Source: Rhodospirillaceae bacterium | GTDB taxonomy: Bacteria > Pseudomonadota > Alphaproteobacteria > Rhodospirillales > Rhodospirillaceae | DNA: 64,000 nucleotides | NCBI GenBank assembly: GCA_947476925.1 | Contig: CANJSF010000009.1 | Coordinates: 62,001 to 126,000 of the forward strand | Direction of reading: 5' to 3' | Shown: positions 18,422 to 26,806 of the stretch, in pieces | Layout of the letters: every line of letters begins with the position of its first letter | Position numbering within the stretch: position 1 is the stretch's first letter | Position numbers and translations under genes: made by a program | The notes under the pieces: model-generated | What the model saw: only the letters and a program-made list of their open reading frames with translations | What the model was told of the DNA's origin: nothing | Database searches by the model: none

Positions 18422-20044
18422 TTGCCGCAATGAGCGAAGATCGACCACATAACTGAGAATCACACCGCGCTGATAGACGTCTGTGATAACCTTGCCGCGA
18501 TCACGCAGGCTCCAATCGCACGCGGGCCCATTATAAGCGACATAAAAGTCGGCCTTTTTGATGTCCCAAGTGACAATAAAATTTGGCGTGAAATAGTACT
18601 CGGCCGACCACGGTCTGCCACACACCAGCACGTTATAAGGTGGCGTGACCCCATCAGGTTTAGGTTCGTTCGCAATGGCCGCGATAAGGCGTCGCGTGCC
18701 TTCGGCCAGCGACGTTCCCCAGTAGTCCAACTCAAAGCGGCCCTCGGCCCCGACTAAGTCACCAGCAAATGCATTGTAGGCCACATACTGGTTAGGATGG
18801 GAATCAATGGAAATCCAGATTTGTCGGCCCACCGCCAAGGCAATACACGCGCTGCCTATGACGCCCCAAACCGCGCGGCGTTGAGCCAACCAGTTCAAGG
18901 CCTGATCTAGGCCGATACCGGCAAAAATGCCCAGAATCGGCACCACAAACAAAAAGTGGCGCATGCCGTTATACAGCGTCGGACGCATGAGCATGCAGGC
19001 GACGATTGGGATGACGGCGATTGCCGCAACGAACACCTTGGCTGTGGAATTCGATTGCGCAAAAACACCTAAACGCCGTCGCGCAATACTGCTAACCGCG
19101 CTTATACAAGCCAATACCAGCCCGATCAAAATAATTTCCGGCAGCATGTTCCATAGGAGTACAGGCAAGTAGTCCCACGGCAGTTTGGTGGACAAGACCA
19201 TCTGTCCGTTCCACAAAATCTCGCTGACCCACGGGAAGTCGATAAATTCCTTTACGGCGCGTTCGATGTTGGTGATGGCCGTGACCGACCAGGGCCAAAA
19301 AATAGCCATCAAGACCAGGGCAACGGGCAGCGCCCACAACAAGCCTTTGCTGCGCGCCCAAAATTCACGCGGCCAGTGTTTGAAACCGGTTGGTTGAGTG
19401 GCGACGACACTTAAAGCCAATGCACCCAGCAATGCCATCAGCCATGCGCCCGCCAATACGCGCGAGCCCAAGGCCAAGCCCAACGCAATGCCGAAGCCGG
19501 CCACCGTGCGTCGCTGTAAGGATGGTCCCTCGAGTATCGCGCGCGTGCCAAAATAGGCCACCCAAACCGTCAGCCAGGCAAATGGCGCATCTTTGGGGTT
19601 GATGTAATTGTGCCCATAAACCAGCGGGGCTGTGGCGAGTATCGCTAGCGCAATCAGTGCTGCGCGCTCACCGGCCAACAATCGCGTGAGCCGCCATGCG
19701 CCGAAATATCCCACCACGCCCATGAGGGCACCCAGCAGGTGTCGCGTTTCGTATTCGCCGAAAGGCGAGGCCAGGTTCACGACAGCGGCGACTAAATCGA
19801 AAAACCCGCCGTAGTAAATCAAGTTCATATACTCGAACGCGGACTGGTCGCGCAGACCCGACGTGTAAAGGGCGAGCAACTTTTTCCCGTATGTGTTTTG
19901 AACTTCTTCATCCCAGCTGATGCCGTAATCGCCAAAGGTGGCAAACGCCAAAATCACTAGGGTGGCTAGGACGACGTATGACGCAAAATCTGCATAACTT
20001 GAGGTCAGAACAAAATCTTTGCGCGTGGCGCTCGGCTTACTCAT
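18392..20044 (-). CDS. ArnT-like membrane glycosyltransferase (GT39/GT83 type)
   Basis: A 550-residue protein with about ten to twelve membrane helices and a periplasmic C-terminal domain. The first loop has the acidic motif GISWDEEVQNTYGK, typical of GT-C enzymes that use polyprenyl-phosphate sugars, and a second loop reads GHNYINPKDAPFAW. Such enzymes transfer a sugar from a lipid carrier to lipid A, protein or polysaccharide on the periplasmic side. It converges on, and overlaps by 30 bp, the deacetylase gene. The acceptor is unknown. Confidence 0.75.
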   Translation of the reverse strand: MSKPSATRKDFVLTSSYADFASYVVLATLVILAFATFGDYGISWDEEVQNTYGKKLLALYTSGLRDQSAFEYMNLIYYGGFFDLVAAVVNLASPFGEYETRHLLGALMGVVGYFGAWRLTRLLAGERAALIALAILATAPLVYGHNYINPKDAPFAWLTVWVAYFGTRAILEGPSLQRRTVAGFGIALGLALGSRVLAGAWLMALLGALALSVVATQPTGFKHWPREFWARSKGLLWALPVALVLMAIFWPWSVTAITNIERAVKEFIDFPWVSEILWNGQMVLSTKLPWDYLPVLLWNMLPEIILIGLVLACISAVSSIARRRLGVFAQSNSTAKVFVAAIAVIPIVACMLMRPTLYNGMRHFLFVVPILGIFAGIGLDQALNWLAQRRAVWGVIGSACIALAVGRQIWISIDSHPNQYVAYNAFAGDLVGAEGRFELDYWGTSLAEGTRRLIAAIANEPKPDGVTPPYNVLVCGRPWSAEYYFTPNFIVTWDIKKADFYVAYNGPACDWSLRDRGKVITDVYQRGVILSYVVDLRSLRQSQIIEPPKP

Positions 20045-20223
20045 AACGTCGCGCGCCGCCGCTTGTCGTGAATGTCCAGCCCGTTTTGCGCGGCGATTTC
20101 GACCAGCCAGATATTGGTGGCGGTATAATCAGAGGTCTCGACGAAAATCCGCTGGCGATCGTTGCGCTGTCGGACGATATGCTTCGACACACCCGGCACA
20201 AACCACCGACCTATCCGCGCCAT
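20041..20223 (-). CDS. Small hypothetical protein coupled to the ArnT-like gene
   Basis: Sixty residues, mostly polar and basic, with no signal peptide or membrane segment. Its TGA overlaps the ATG of the membrane glycosyltransferase (ATGA), and AGCAGG lies about eight bases before the ATG at 20223; a TTG at 20259 is also open. It could be a genuine small gene or the remaining 3' end of a decayed one. I recognise no family. Confidence 0.35.
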   Translation of the reverse strand: MARIGRWFVPGVSKHIVRQRNDRQRIFVETSDYTATNIWLVEIAAQNGLDIHDKRRRATL

Positions 20224-20353
20224 GCGAAGACCTGCTGGAAGATATGATGACAGTGCCAAAGGTAGGCGGGCAGGGTGATGATGTCGATGAGTTTTTATTC
20301 TTACATCAATAGCGTCTCTGGCTCGTGTCAGTTCAAGTCACGTGTGCAAGAAC

Positions 20354-20689
20354 TTACAATTGTGGAGGAGCCGGAGTTCGGCTTTGATCGTCGGGTGTGA
20401 CAGGCTCAACTGTGACAGTGCCGCTTCGTGAATCTGGCGGCGGTTGCCATTCGTCTGGCGTGGTGCGCGCTTTGACTAGCGGAAGTTCGCTCAGTGGAAC
20501 CAGCCCAGGTACCTCGGGATCGATGGCGACGCCAAGCGTTGGTTTTGGCAAACCCATTGCCGGTACGCAACCCGCCGGAACATTTCGATAAAGACAGGGG
20601 CGACGCTCTTGCGCCCCTGCCGCGGAACTCCACATCAAAATGATGATAATCGGAACCGTTATGGCGAATGAGAGCGGGGGCGGTTTCAT
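20354..20689 (-). CDS. Small secreted protein of unknown function
   Basis: A 111-residue product with a signal peptide of about 27 residues (a run of Ile/Leu, ending SSAAGA) and two Cys in the early mature part (RPCLYRNVPAGCVPA), possibly a disulfide. The rest is Pro-rich and probably unstructured. The start at 20689 is supported by GAGGTG five bases upstream; the frame stays open further upstream but without signal-peptide character. No recognised family. Confidence 0.6.
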   Translation of the reverse strand: MKPPPLSFAITVPIIIILMWSSAAGAQERRPCLYRNVPAGCVPAMGLPKPTLGVAIDPEVPGLVPLSELPLVKARTTPDEWQPPPDSRSGTVTVEPVTPDDQSRTPAPPQL

Positions 20690-20910
20690 CTTACACCTCA
20701 GGTTGGCTGAATAGGCGTAGACGAGAACCTTATCCCAAGCGGCAGTTGGGGGCGTCTGACACAGATCAAGTCTTTTAGCGAAAGTAACCGAGAAAGTTGA
20801 AATGACCGCGTTGGCATGGGCCAAGCATGCTGCGGTCGGGATAGCCATGATTCATTGATTATTTATTGGCGTGGCAGTCGATGAAAGATAAGTCCGGCGC
20901 CGATTTCAGC

Positions 20911-20944
20911 AAAAAGCCCCCGACCTTTCGGCCGGGGGCTTTTG
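20911..20944 (-). terminator. Rho-independent terminator after glnA
   Basis: The stem AAAAGCCCCCGACC / GGCCGGGGGCTTTT with a TTTC loop is flanked by A-runs on the left and T-runs on the right, so it can work on both strands. It lies about 75 bp past the glnA stop. Confidence 0.85.
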
Positions 20945-21019
20945 TAGCTCTTTCTTGGTCAAATTTTTCGCGCCAAGCGGAAGACCACTTCTCGGGAAAA
21001 TTCGACGCCGCCCTTAAAC

Positions 21020-22429
21020 TTACGCCGAGTAGTAGTAGAAGTACTCGAGCGGATGCGGCGTGATTTCCAGGCGCTTTTGTTCGGCCATCTTCAGGTCGAT
21101 GTAGCCATCAATGAAGTCGTCGGTGAACACGTCGCCGGCTTTCAAGAACTTGCGGTCCTTGTCGAGGTTTTCCAGCGCTTCACGCAAACTGCCGCACACC
21201 GTGGGCACTTGCTTGAGTTCTTCTGGTGGCAGTTCGTACAAGTTCTTGTCCATCGGGTCGCCCGGATGGATCTTGTTTTTGATGCCGTCGAGGCCAGCCA
21301 TCAACATCGCCGCAAAGCCCAAGTAGGGGTTCGACGCTGGGTCGGGGAAGCGCACTTCAACACGCTTGCCTTTGGGGCTGGCCACGTAAGGAATGCGGCA
21401 CGACGCCGAGCGGTTACGTGACGAGTAGGCCAGCAACACCGGAGCTTCATAGCCTGGCACCAAACGCTTGTAGCTGTTGGTGGTGGCGTTGGTGAAGGCG
21501 TTGATCGCCTTGGCGTGCTTAATGATGCCGCCGATGTAATACAGGCAGGTGTCCGACAAGTCGGCGTAGCCCGACCCTGCGAACAGGTTCTTGCCGTTCT
21601 TCCACAAAGACTGGTGAACGTGCATTCCCGATCCGTTATCGCCGAATACGGGCTTGGGCATGAACGTTGCAGTTTTGCCGTATGAGTGTGCGACCATGCT
21701 GACCACATACTTATAAAGCTGCATGTTGTCGGCGCACTTGATCAGTGTGTCGAATTTCATACCCAGTTCGTGCTGGCTGGGCGCGACTTCGTGATGGTGC
21801 TTTTCCATCACAACGCCCATTTCTTGCAATACGGTTACCATTTCGGCGCGCAGATCTTGCGCACCATCAACGGGGGCGACTGGCAAATAGCCGCCTTTGG
21901 GGCGTGGGCGATGGCCCATGTTGCCTTCGTCGTAACGCTTGCCCGAATTGTAGGGGCCTTCTTCCTGATCGAAAGAATAGAACATGTTGTTTGGTTCGAT
22001 GGAGAAGCGCACATCATCGAATACAAAGAACTCGGCTTCGGGGCCGACGAACACAGTATCGGCAGTGCCCGTGCTGTCGAGGTAAGCAACGGCCTTCTTG
22101 GCGATCGAGCGTGGATCGCGGTTATATGGCTGACCCGTGCTGGGCTCGATCACGTCGCAGAACACAAGCATCAGCGGCTGAGCCGCGAATGGGTCCATGG
22201 TGACGGTCGACAAATCCGGCTTCAACTGCATGTCGGATTCGGAAATATCTTTCCAGCCTGCGATTGATGAGCCATCAAACATAATGCCGTCGGTCAACAT
22301 TTCTTCGTCGACGGTGCCAACATATTGGGCGATGTGGTGGGTCTTGCCGGAGGGATCAGTAAAGCGGAAGTCGACGTACTTTACGTCCTTCTCTTTGATC
22401 ATCTGCATGACTTTTTTAACGTCCGACAT
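21020..22429 (-). CDS. glnA: Glutamine synthetase, type I
   Basis: A 469-residue GSI-beta enzyme making glutamine from glutamate, ammonia and ATP. Visible motifs are [17 protein letters not shown] near the N-terminus, metal/glutamate-site segments such as [11 protein letters not shown] and [25 protein letters not shown], and [10 protein letters not shown], whose Tyr is the adenylylation site. Length is standard for the dodecameric form. AAGGA precedes the ATG. It follows glnB on the same strand, the usual arrangement in this class. Confidence 0.96.
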   Translation of the reverse strand: MSDVKKVMQMIKEKDVKYVDFRFTDPSGKTHHIAQYVGTVDEEMLTDGIMFDGSSIAGWKDISESDMQLKPDLSTVTMDPFAAQPLMLVFCDVIEPSTGQPYNRDPRSIAKKAVAYLDSTGTADTVFVGPEAEFFVFDDVRFSIEPNNMFYSFDQEEGPYNSGKRYDEGNMGHRPRPKGGYLPVAPVDGAQDLRAEMVTVLQEMGVVMEKHHHEVAPSQHELGMKFDTLIKCADNMQLYKYVVSMVAHSYGKTATFMPKPVFGDNGSGMHVHQSLWKNGKNLFAGSGYADLSDTCLYYIGGIIKHAKAINAFTNATTNSYKRLVPGYEAPVLLAYSSRNRSASCRIPYVASPKGKRVEVRFPDPASNPYLGFAAMLMAGLDGIKNKIHPGDPMDKNLYELPPEELKQVPTVCGSLREALENLDKDRKFLKAGDVFTDDFIDGYIDLKMAEQKRLEITPHPLEYFYYYSA

Positions 22430-22471
22430 GGTCCTTCTTCCTTACTTTTAGTGATTGTGGTTGAAAACGAA

Positions 22472-22498
22472 CTCTGCCCCACGGCGTCCGCCGCAGAG
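22472..22498 (-). other. Hairpin in the glnB-glnA spacer
   Basis: An outer CTCTGC / GCAGAG pairing encloses an inner CGGCG-TC-CGCCG palindrome in the 137-bp gap between glnB and glnA. No T-run follows on the coding strand, so it is more likely an mRNA-processing or stability element than a terminator. Confidence 0.35.
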
Positions 22499-22566
22499 TA
22501 TCCAGTAGATGTTGATGCCGGTGTTCTTGTTGTGCATCCCGGCTCTGTGGTGTCCGAAGGCGGGCC

Positions 22567-23187
<621 letters not shown>

Positions 23188-23214
23188 TTGACGCTGCCGG
23201 GACAGGGGTATAAG
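23188..23214 (+). promoter_or_regulatory. Putative promoter for tRNA-His
   Basis: TTGACG (23188-23193) and TATAAG (23209-23214) are separated by 15 bp, about 55 bp before the tRNA. The hexamers are good; the spacer is slightly short. Confidence 0.45.
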
Positions 23215-23270
23215 AACCGCTCTCTGGAGCCGAAACCGGCAAGGTTTAAGCTTTAGGAACGCAAGTTACG

Positions 23271-23347
23271 GCGGGTATAGCTCAGTTGGTTAGAGCATCT
23301 GGTTGTGGTCCAGAGGGTCGTGGGTTCGAGTCCCATTACTCGCCCCA
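23271..23347 (+). tRNA. tRNA-His (anticodon GTG)
   Basis: A full cloverleaf: acceptor GCGGGTA pairs with TACTCGC, the D-arm is GCTCAGTTGGTTAGAGC, the anticodon stem CTGG/CCAG flanks TTGTGGT (anticodon GTG), and the T-arm is GTGGGTTCGAGTCCCAT. CCA is encoded. A G at 23270 can serve as the His-specific G-1, opposing C73. Confidence 0.97.
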
Positions 23348-23400
23348 CTTGCCGCAAAAATGTCGACTCGGTTAGCTCCAGCAATTGGGAGGCTCGGCTC

Positions 23401-24618
23401 ATGACATCTGAAGCCCCCACGTCCGCTACGGCGATTATCGGCTTCTCCTCAATAGGCCATTTTTATAACCATCTGTTCGAGCCCATGTACTTCGTGGTGG
23501 CTCTGGTATTGCCGCCAATTTTGGGCGTGCCCTACGAGCAAGTGCTGACCCTAATCATTGTCGGCAAACTACTGACGGGTCTTTTCGCACCGGTATCGGG
23601 TTGGTTGGCTGATCGCTGGTCGGCACTGGGCATGATGGTGATTTATTTTTTTGGCTTTGGTCTCAGTGCCGTCGCCGTGGGCTTGGCATCAACGCCGATG
23701 CAAATCACGGCGGCACTGGCAGCACTCGGAACATTTGGGGCCATCTACCATCCCGTCGGCATCGCCTGGATGGTGCAAAATAGCAAAAACATCGGCAAGG
23801 CGCTCGGAATCAACGGCATGTTTGGTGGGTTGGGCCCGGCGTTGGCTGGAGTCTTTGCGGGTGCTTTGCTGGAATGGTCGAGTTGGCGCACGGTGTTTAT
23901 CGTGCCCGGCATTATTGTCATGCTCACTGGCGTGGTGTTTGTTTGGGCCATAGTTGCAGGCAAACTAAAAGACGTGAAAATCGCGCCTCGCCAAGAGCAT
24001 CCGCTCAATATGGGTGACACTGTTAAAGTCTACGTCATCCTGACATTTGCGATGATCGTCGGCGGCATGTTTTACAACGTTGCGCAATCGTCACTGCCCA
24101 AAGTGTTTGAACAAGGGCTTGGCGGCGTGCTGGGTGAGGGCACGTCCAGTGTCGGTACCGCCATCATGCTGGCCTATGGCGTGGGCGGAGTGATGCAAGT
24201 GTTCACCGGCAATATGGCCGATAGATATCCGCTGAAGTGGGTCTATGCGCTGTTCATCTTCCTGCAAGCTCCATTTATTTTTATGGCGACACAGACCACT
24301 GGTCTTGCCCTGTTGGTGGCGGCTATCGCCATGGTGACGTTCAATATCGGTGCGCTACCGGCTGAAAATGGACTCCTCGCGCGCTATACGCCAGGTAAGT
24401 GGCAAGCCACCGCCTATGGAATGAAGTTCATTATTTCGTTTAGCTTCTCGGGCCTTGGTATTTTTCTTACGGCCAAAGTGAAAGAAGCCACTGGCAGTTT
24501 TGATGGTATTTATCTCGCGATGGCAGTGGCCTTGTTGGTGATGTCGATGGTGACATTAACGTTGCCTAGCGAACGAACCTCACAAAAGACACCTCCATTG
24601 CCATTACCTGCCGAGTAA
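23401..24618 (+). CDS. MFS transporter
   Basis: A 405-residue major facilitator permease with about 12 helices; motif A is GWLADRWSALG. The N-terminal HFYNHLFEPMYFVVALVLPP helix recalls the fosmidomycin-resistance-like group, but the substrate cannot be assigned. The frame is open back into the tRNA; the ATG at 23401 is the right start because GGGAGG lies eight bases before it and the first helix follows. Confidence 0.8.
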   Translation: MTSEAPTSATAIIGFSSIGHFYNHLFEPMYFVVALVLPPILGVPYEQVLTLIIVGKLLTGLFAPVSGWLADRWSALGMMVIYFFGFGLSAVAVGLASTPMQITAALAALGTFGAIYHPVGIAWMVQNSKNIGKALGINGMFGGLGPALAGVFAGALLEWSSWRTVFIVPGIIVMLTGVVFVWAIVAGKLKDVKIAPRQEHPLNMGDTVKVYVILTFAMIVGGMFYNVAQSSLPKVFEQGLGGVLGEGTSSVGTAIMLAYGVGGVMQVFTGNMADRYPLKWVYALFIFLQAPFIFMATQTTGLALLVAAIAMVTFNIGALPAENGLLARYTPGKWQATAYGMKFIISFSFSGLGIFLTAKVKEATGSFDGIYLAMAVALLVMSMVTLTLPSERTSQKTPPLPLPAE

Positions 24619-24645
24619 GATTGCTAACCTTTGAAGGAGTTCGCG

Positions 24646-25122
24646 ATGATGTCACGATGTGTCGTCTTGCTATTGTCGCTGGGAATGTTGGCATTTCCAG
24701 CTCTGGCGCAGCAAAAGAATAACTCTGTCACGGCAATCCCAAAAGTGCTGGTTCGTTCTCCCAACCCCGCAAAATTGGCTGAGTTCTACAAGGCGTTAGG
24801 ATTTTCGGAGACCTCGCGGACCCCATTTTCTGTGAATTTCTATTTGGAAGGCGATGTTGGCGCGTTTGAAGTGTTGAAGATGGACGAGGGGACTCAACCG
24901 TCAGGCCCCAAAACGTCGCGCACGCAGCAGGGCGTGGTCGCAATTTTTGAGGTCGCCGATCAAGAAGGGCTTGTTGCACGCGCCAAAGCGGCTGGGGCCA
25001 CACTGATCGAGCGTTGGGATGCGCCGGAACGCCCCGCGACAATCTACTACATCGGCGACCCAGAGAATAACATTTTGGGATTTGCTGCGCGCCATCATCA
25101 TCCGCGCATCAAAACGCCATAG
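24646..25122 (+). CDS. Exported VOC-fold (glyoxalase-like) protein
   Basis: A 158-residue protein: a signal peptide (ending ALAQ at about residue 22) and one vicinal-oxygen-chelate module pair. VLVRSPNPAKLAEFYKALGF opens the first beta-alpha-beta unit and YYIGDPENNILGF closes the second, where the Glu of the usual metal site is part of PENN. VOC proteins include lyases, dioxygenases and resistance proteins, and are seldom exported. GAAGGAG lies seven bases before the ATG. Confidence 0.75.
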   Translation: MMSRCVVLLLSLGMLAFPALAQQKNNSVTAIPKVLVRSPNPAKLAEFYKALGFSETSRTPFSVNFYLEGDVGAFEVLKMDEGTQPSGPKTSRTQQGVVAIFEVADQEGLVARAKAAGATLIERWDAPERPATIYYIGDPENNILGFAARHHHPRIKTP

Positions 25123-25130
25123 CGACAAAT

Positions 25131-25940
25131 TCAGCGGTTTGCGGATTTGTCGAGTGAGCGTGCGAGCCGCATGCCAACAAAGGTGCCGCGGCTACCAGCT
25201 CCCATCTTGTGGCGATGGTCAGACCGCAAGTTCATGGCAGAATTCACCCACGAACCGCCTCGATTATTGCGCTGGCACGATCCCAACTTTGTAACGGCGC
25301 TGCCGTCGATTGGCGCGCCGTCGTAGTTGGCCTGATAACAATCTTCGACCCACTCCCAAACATTACCATGCATGTCATGGACCCCAAATTTGTTTGGCTC
25401 TTTTGTTCCGACAGAATGAATGTGCCCGCCTGAATTTGAGTTGTACCAGGCATATCGCCCGAGCTCGTTAACGTCGTCGCCAAATGAAAAAAGAGCACTA
25501 CTCCCGGCGCGCGCTGCATATTCCCATTCAGCTTCGGTCGGCAGCCGATATGTCTTGCCGGTCTTGGCTGAGAGTCGTTTCGCATATTCCTTTGCTTCGT
25601 TCCACGACACCGTTTCGACTGGCAGATTTTTATCTCCGTCGATGTAATCGCTTGGATTTTCGCCCATGAGGGCTTGCCATTGGCCTTGCGTGACTTCGTA
25701 TTTCCCTAAGGCAAACGCTGGAACCGAAACACTGCGCTGCGGAATCTCGTCGGGCTCGGGCTTGTATTTCAGCGCCGGATCCGCCTTGCCGCCCATCACA
25801 AAACTGCCGCCGGGGATTATCACCATCTCGGGGCAGTCGGCGCAGTCTTTGAAAACGCGACCGGGTACTTCCGCCAAAGCCCCGTTGTTCAGAGCAAACA
25901 TTTGCGCTATCGCGATTGCCGCAGCCAAAGTGGTTTTCAT
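25131..25940 (-). CDS. Secreted SUMF1/formylglycine-generating-enzyme-fold protein
   Basis: A 269-residue protein with a signal peptide ending ALA and a full FGE-sulfatase domain: MVIIPGGSFVMG, YEVTQGQWQALMG, LPTEAEWEYAARAG, HDMHGNVWEWVED and RGGSWVN. The C-terminal region that in true formylglycine-generating enzymes holds the catalytic Cys pair (CxRxxAR type) reads LRSDHRHKMGAG, with no Cys, so sulfatase activation is unlikely. Start is at 25940 or 25949. A divergent paralogue begins 98 bp away. Confidence 0.85.
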   Translation of the reverse strand: MKTTLAAAIAIAQMFALNNGALAEVPGRVFKDCADCPEMVIIPGGSFVMGGKADPALKYKPEPDEIPQRSVSVPAFALGKYEVTQGQWQALMGENPSDYIDGDKNLPVETVSWNEAKEYAKRLSAKTGKTYRLPTEAEWEYAARAGSSALFSFGDDVNELGRYAWYNSNSGGHIHSVGTKEPNKFGVHDMHGNVWEWVEDCYQANYDGAPIDGSAVTKLGSCQRNNRGGSWVNSAMNLRSDHRHKMGAGSRGTFVGMRLARSLDKSANR

Positions 25941-26038
25941 GCCCGACATTCTCCGAGGCGATTCCATCAGGCAGTAGCCGATGGCACTAAGGCTGAGTAT
26001 GGTGATCATAAGTTCAAGGTCAATGCCGACGGAGTTCC

Positions 26039-26767
26039 ATGAACATGAAAAAAGCTTGGGTCCCTGTTTTACTGCTTCTGGCATTCAGTGCCCCTGCGCG
26101 TACGCAACCTGATCATGGTACCTTCAAGGATTGTCCAGACTGCCCGGAAATGGTCGTCATTCCGCAATCACCCCAAGGCGCGGCGAAAATAAAGTCATTT
26201 GCGCTTGGTAAGTTTGAAATCACCCAAGCAGAGTGGCTGGCGGTCATGGGCGATCGGCCAAGCGAGTTTGTCGGCGACGATTTGCCAGTTGAAACGGTGT
26301 CGTGGAATGACGTTCAGGGTTTTATTCGCAAGCTGAATGCGAAAACAGGCAAGCAATACCGACTACCGACCGAAGCGGAGTGGGAATACGCAGCACGTGG
26401 CGGAAGTGTCTCAACATACTCATTTGGCGATAATGTCGCCGAGTTGGCAGAGTATGCGTGGTTCCTCGACAATGCTGGCGATACTACTCACCCCGTTGGA
26501 CAGAAGCGACCGAATGCCTTTGGACTCTATGACGTGCACGGGAATGTTTGGGAGTGGGTCCAAGATTGCGCCACCGCCGAATCAAATAGTGCTGCCCCAA
26601 AAGAAGACGATACGGTTGCAAAGTATATCCGCGATTGTCATCGCAGCTACCGCGGCGGATCAATGGCTAATAAATCATCGAGTCTTAAGCTGACTTTCAG
26701 CCAGTCCAGTGGCGTCGGGGACCGCTATTTTGCAATGGGCTTTCGCATTGCACGAACGCTGCCATAG
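26039..26767 (+). CDS. Secreted SUMF1-fold protein, shortened paralogue
   Basis: A 242-residue protein with a signal peptide and the same fold as its divergent neighbour. Shared blocks include FKDCPDCPEMVVIP, FEITQAEWLAVMG, YRLPTEAEWEYAARGG and YDVHGNVWEWVQD. It lacks the GGSFxMG turn near the start and the catalytic Cys residues at the end. GGAG lies five bases before the ATG at 26039. The pair arose by duplication and inversion. Confidence 0.8.
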   Translation: MNMKKAWVPVLLLLAFSAPARTQPDHGTFKDCPDCPEMVVIPQSPQGAAKIKSFALGKFEITQAEWLAVMGDRPSEFVGDDLPVETVSWNDVQGFIRKLNAKTGKQYRLPTEAEWEYAARGGSVSTYSFGDNVAELAEYAWFLDNAGDTTHPVGQKRPNAFGLYDVHGNVWEWVQDCATAESNSAAPKEDDTVAKYIRDCHRSYRGGSMANKSSSLKLTFSQSSGVGDRYFAMGFRIARTLP

Positions 26768-26806
26768 GCAACGTCGCCTCCGCCCTGCAGCTTACTAATA
26801 GCGAGA

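Noticed and set aside
21686-22267. 193-codon open frame antisense to glnA
   Set aside because: It mirrors conserved glnA codons and has no protein-like features of its own.
23305-23400. MFS reading frame starting inside tRNA-His
   Set aside because: The frame is open by chance; the ATG at 23401 has a good ribosome binding site and precedes the first helix.
25131-26767. Formylglycine-generating enzyme (sulfatase maturation) function
   Set aside because: Both SUMF1-fold proteins lack the catalytic Cys pair.
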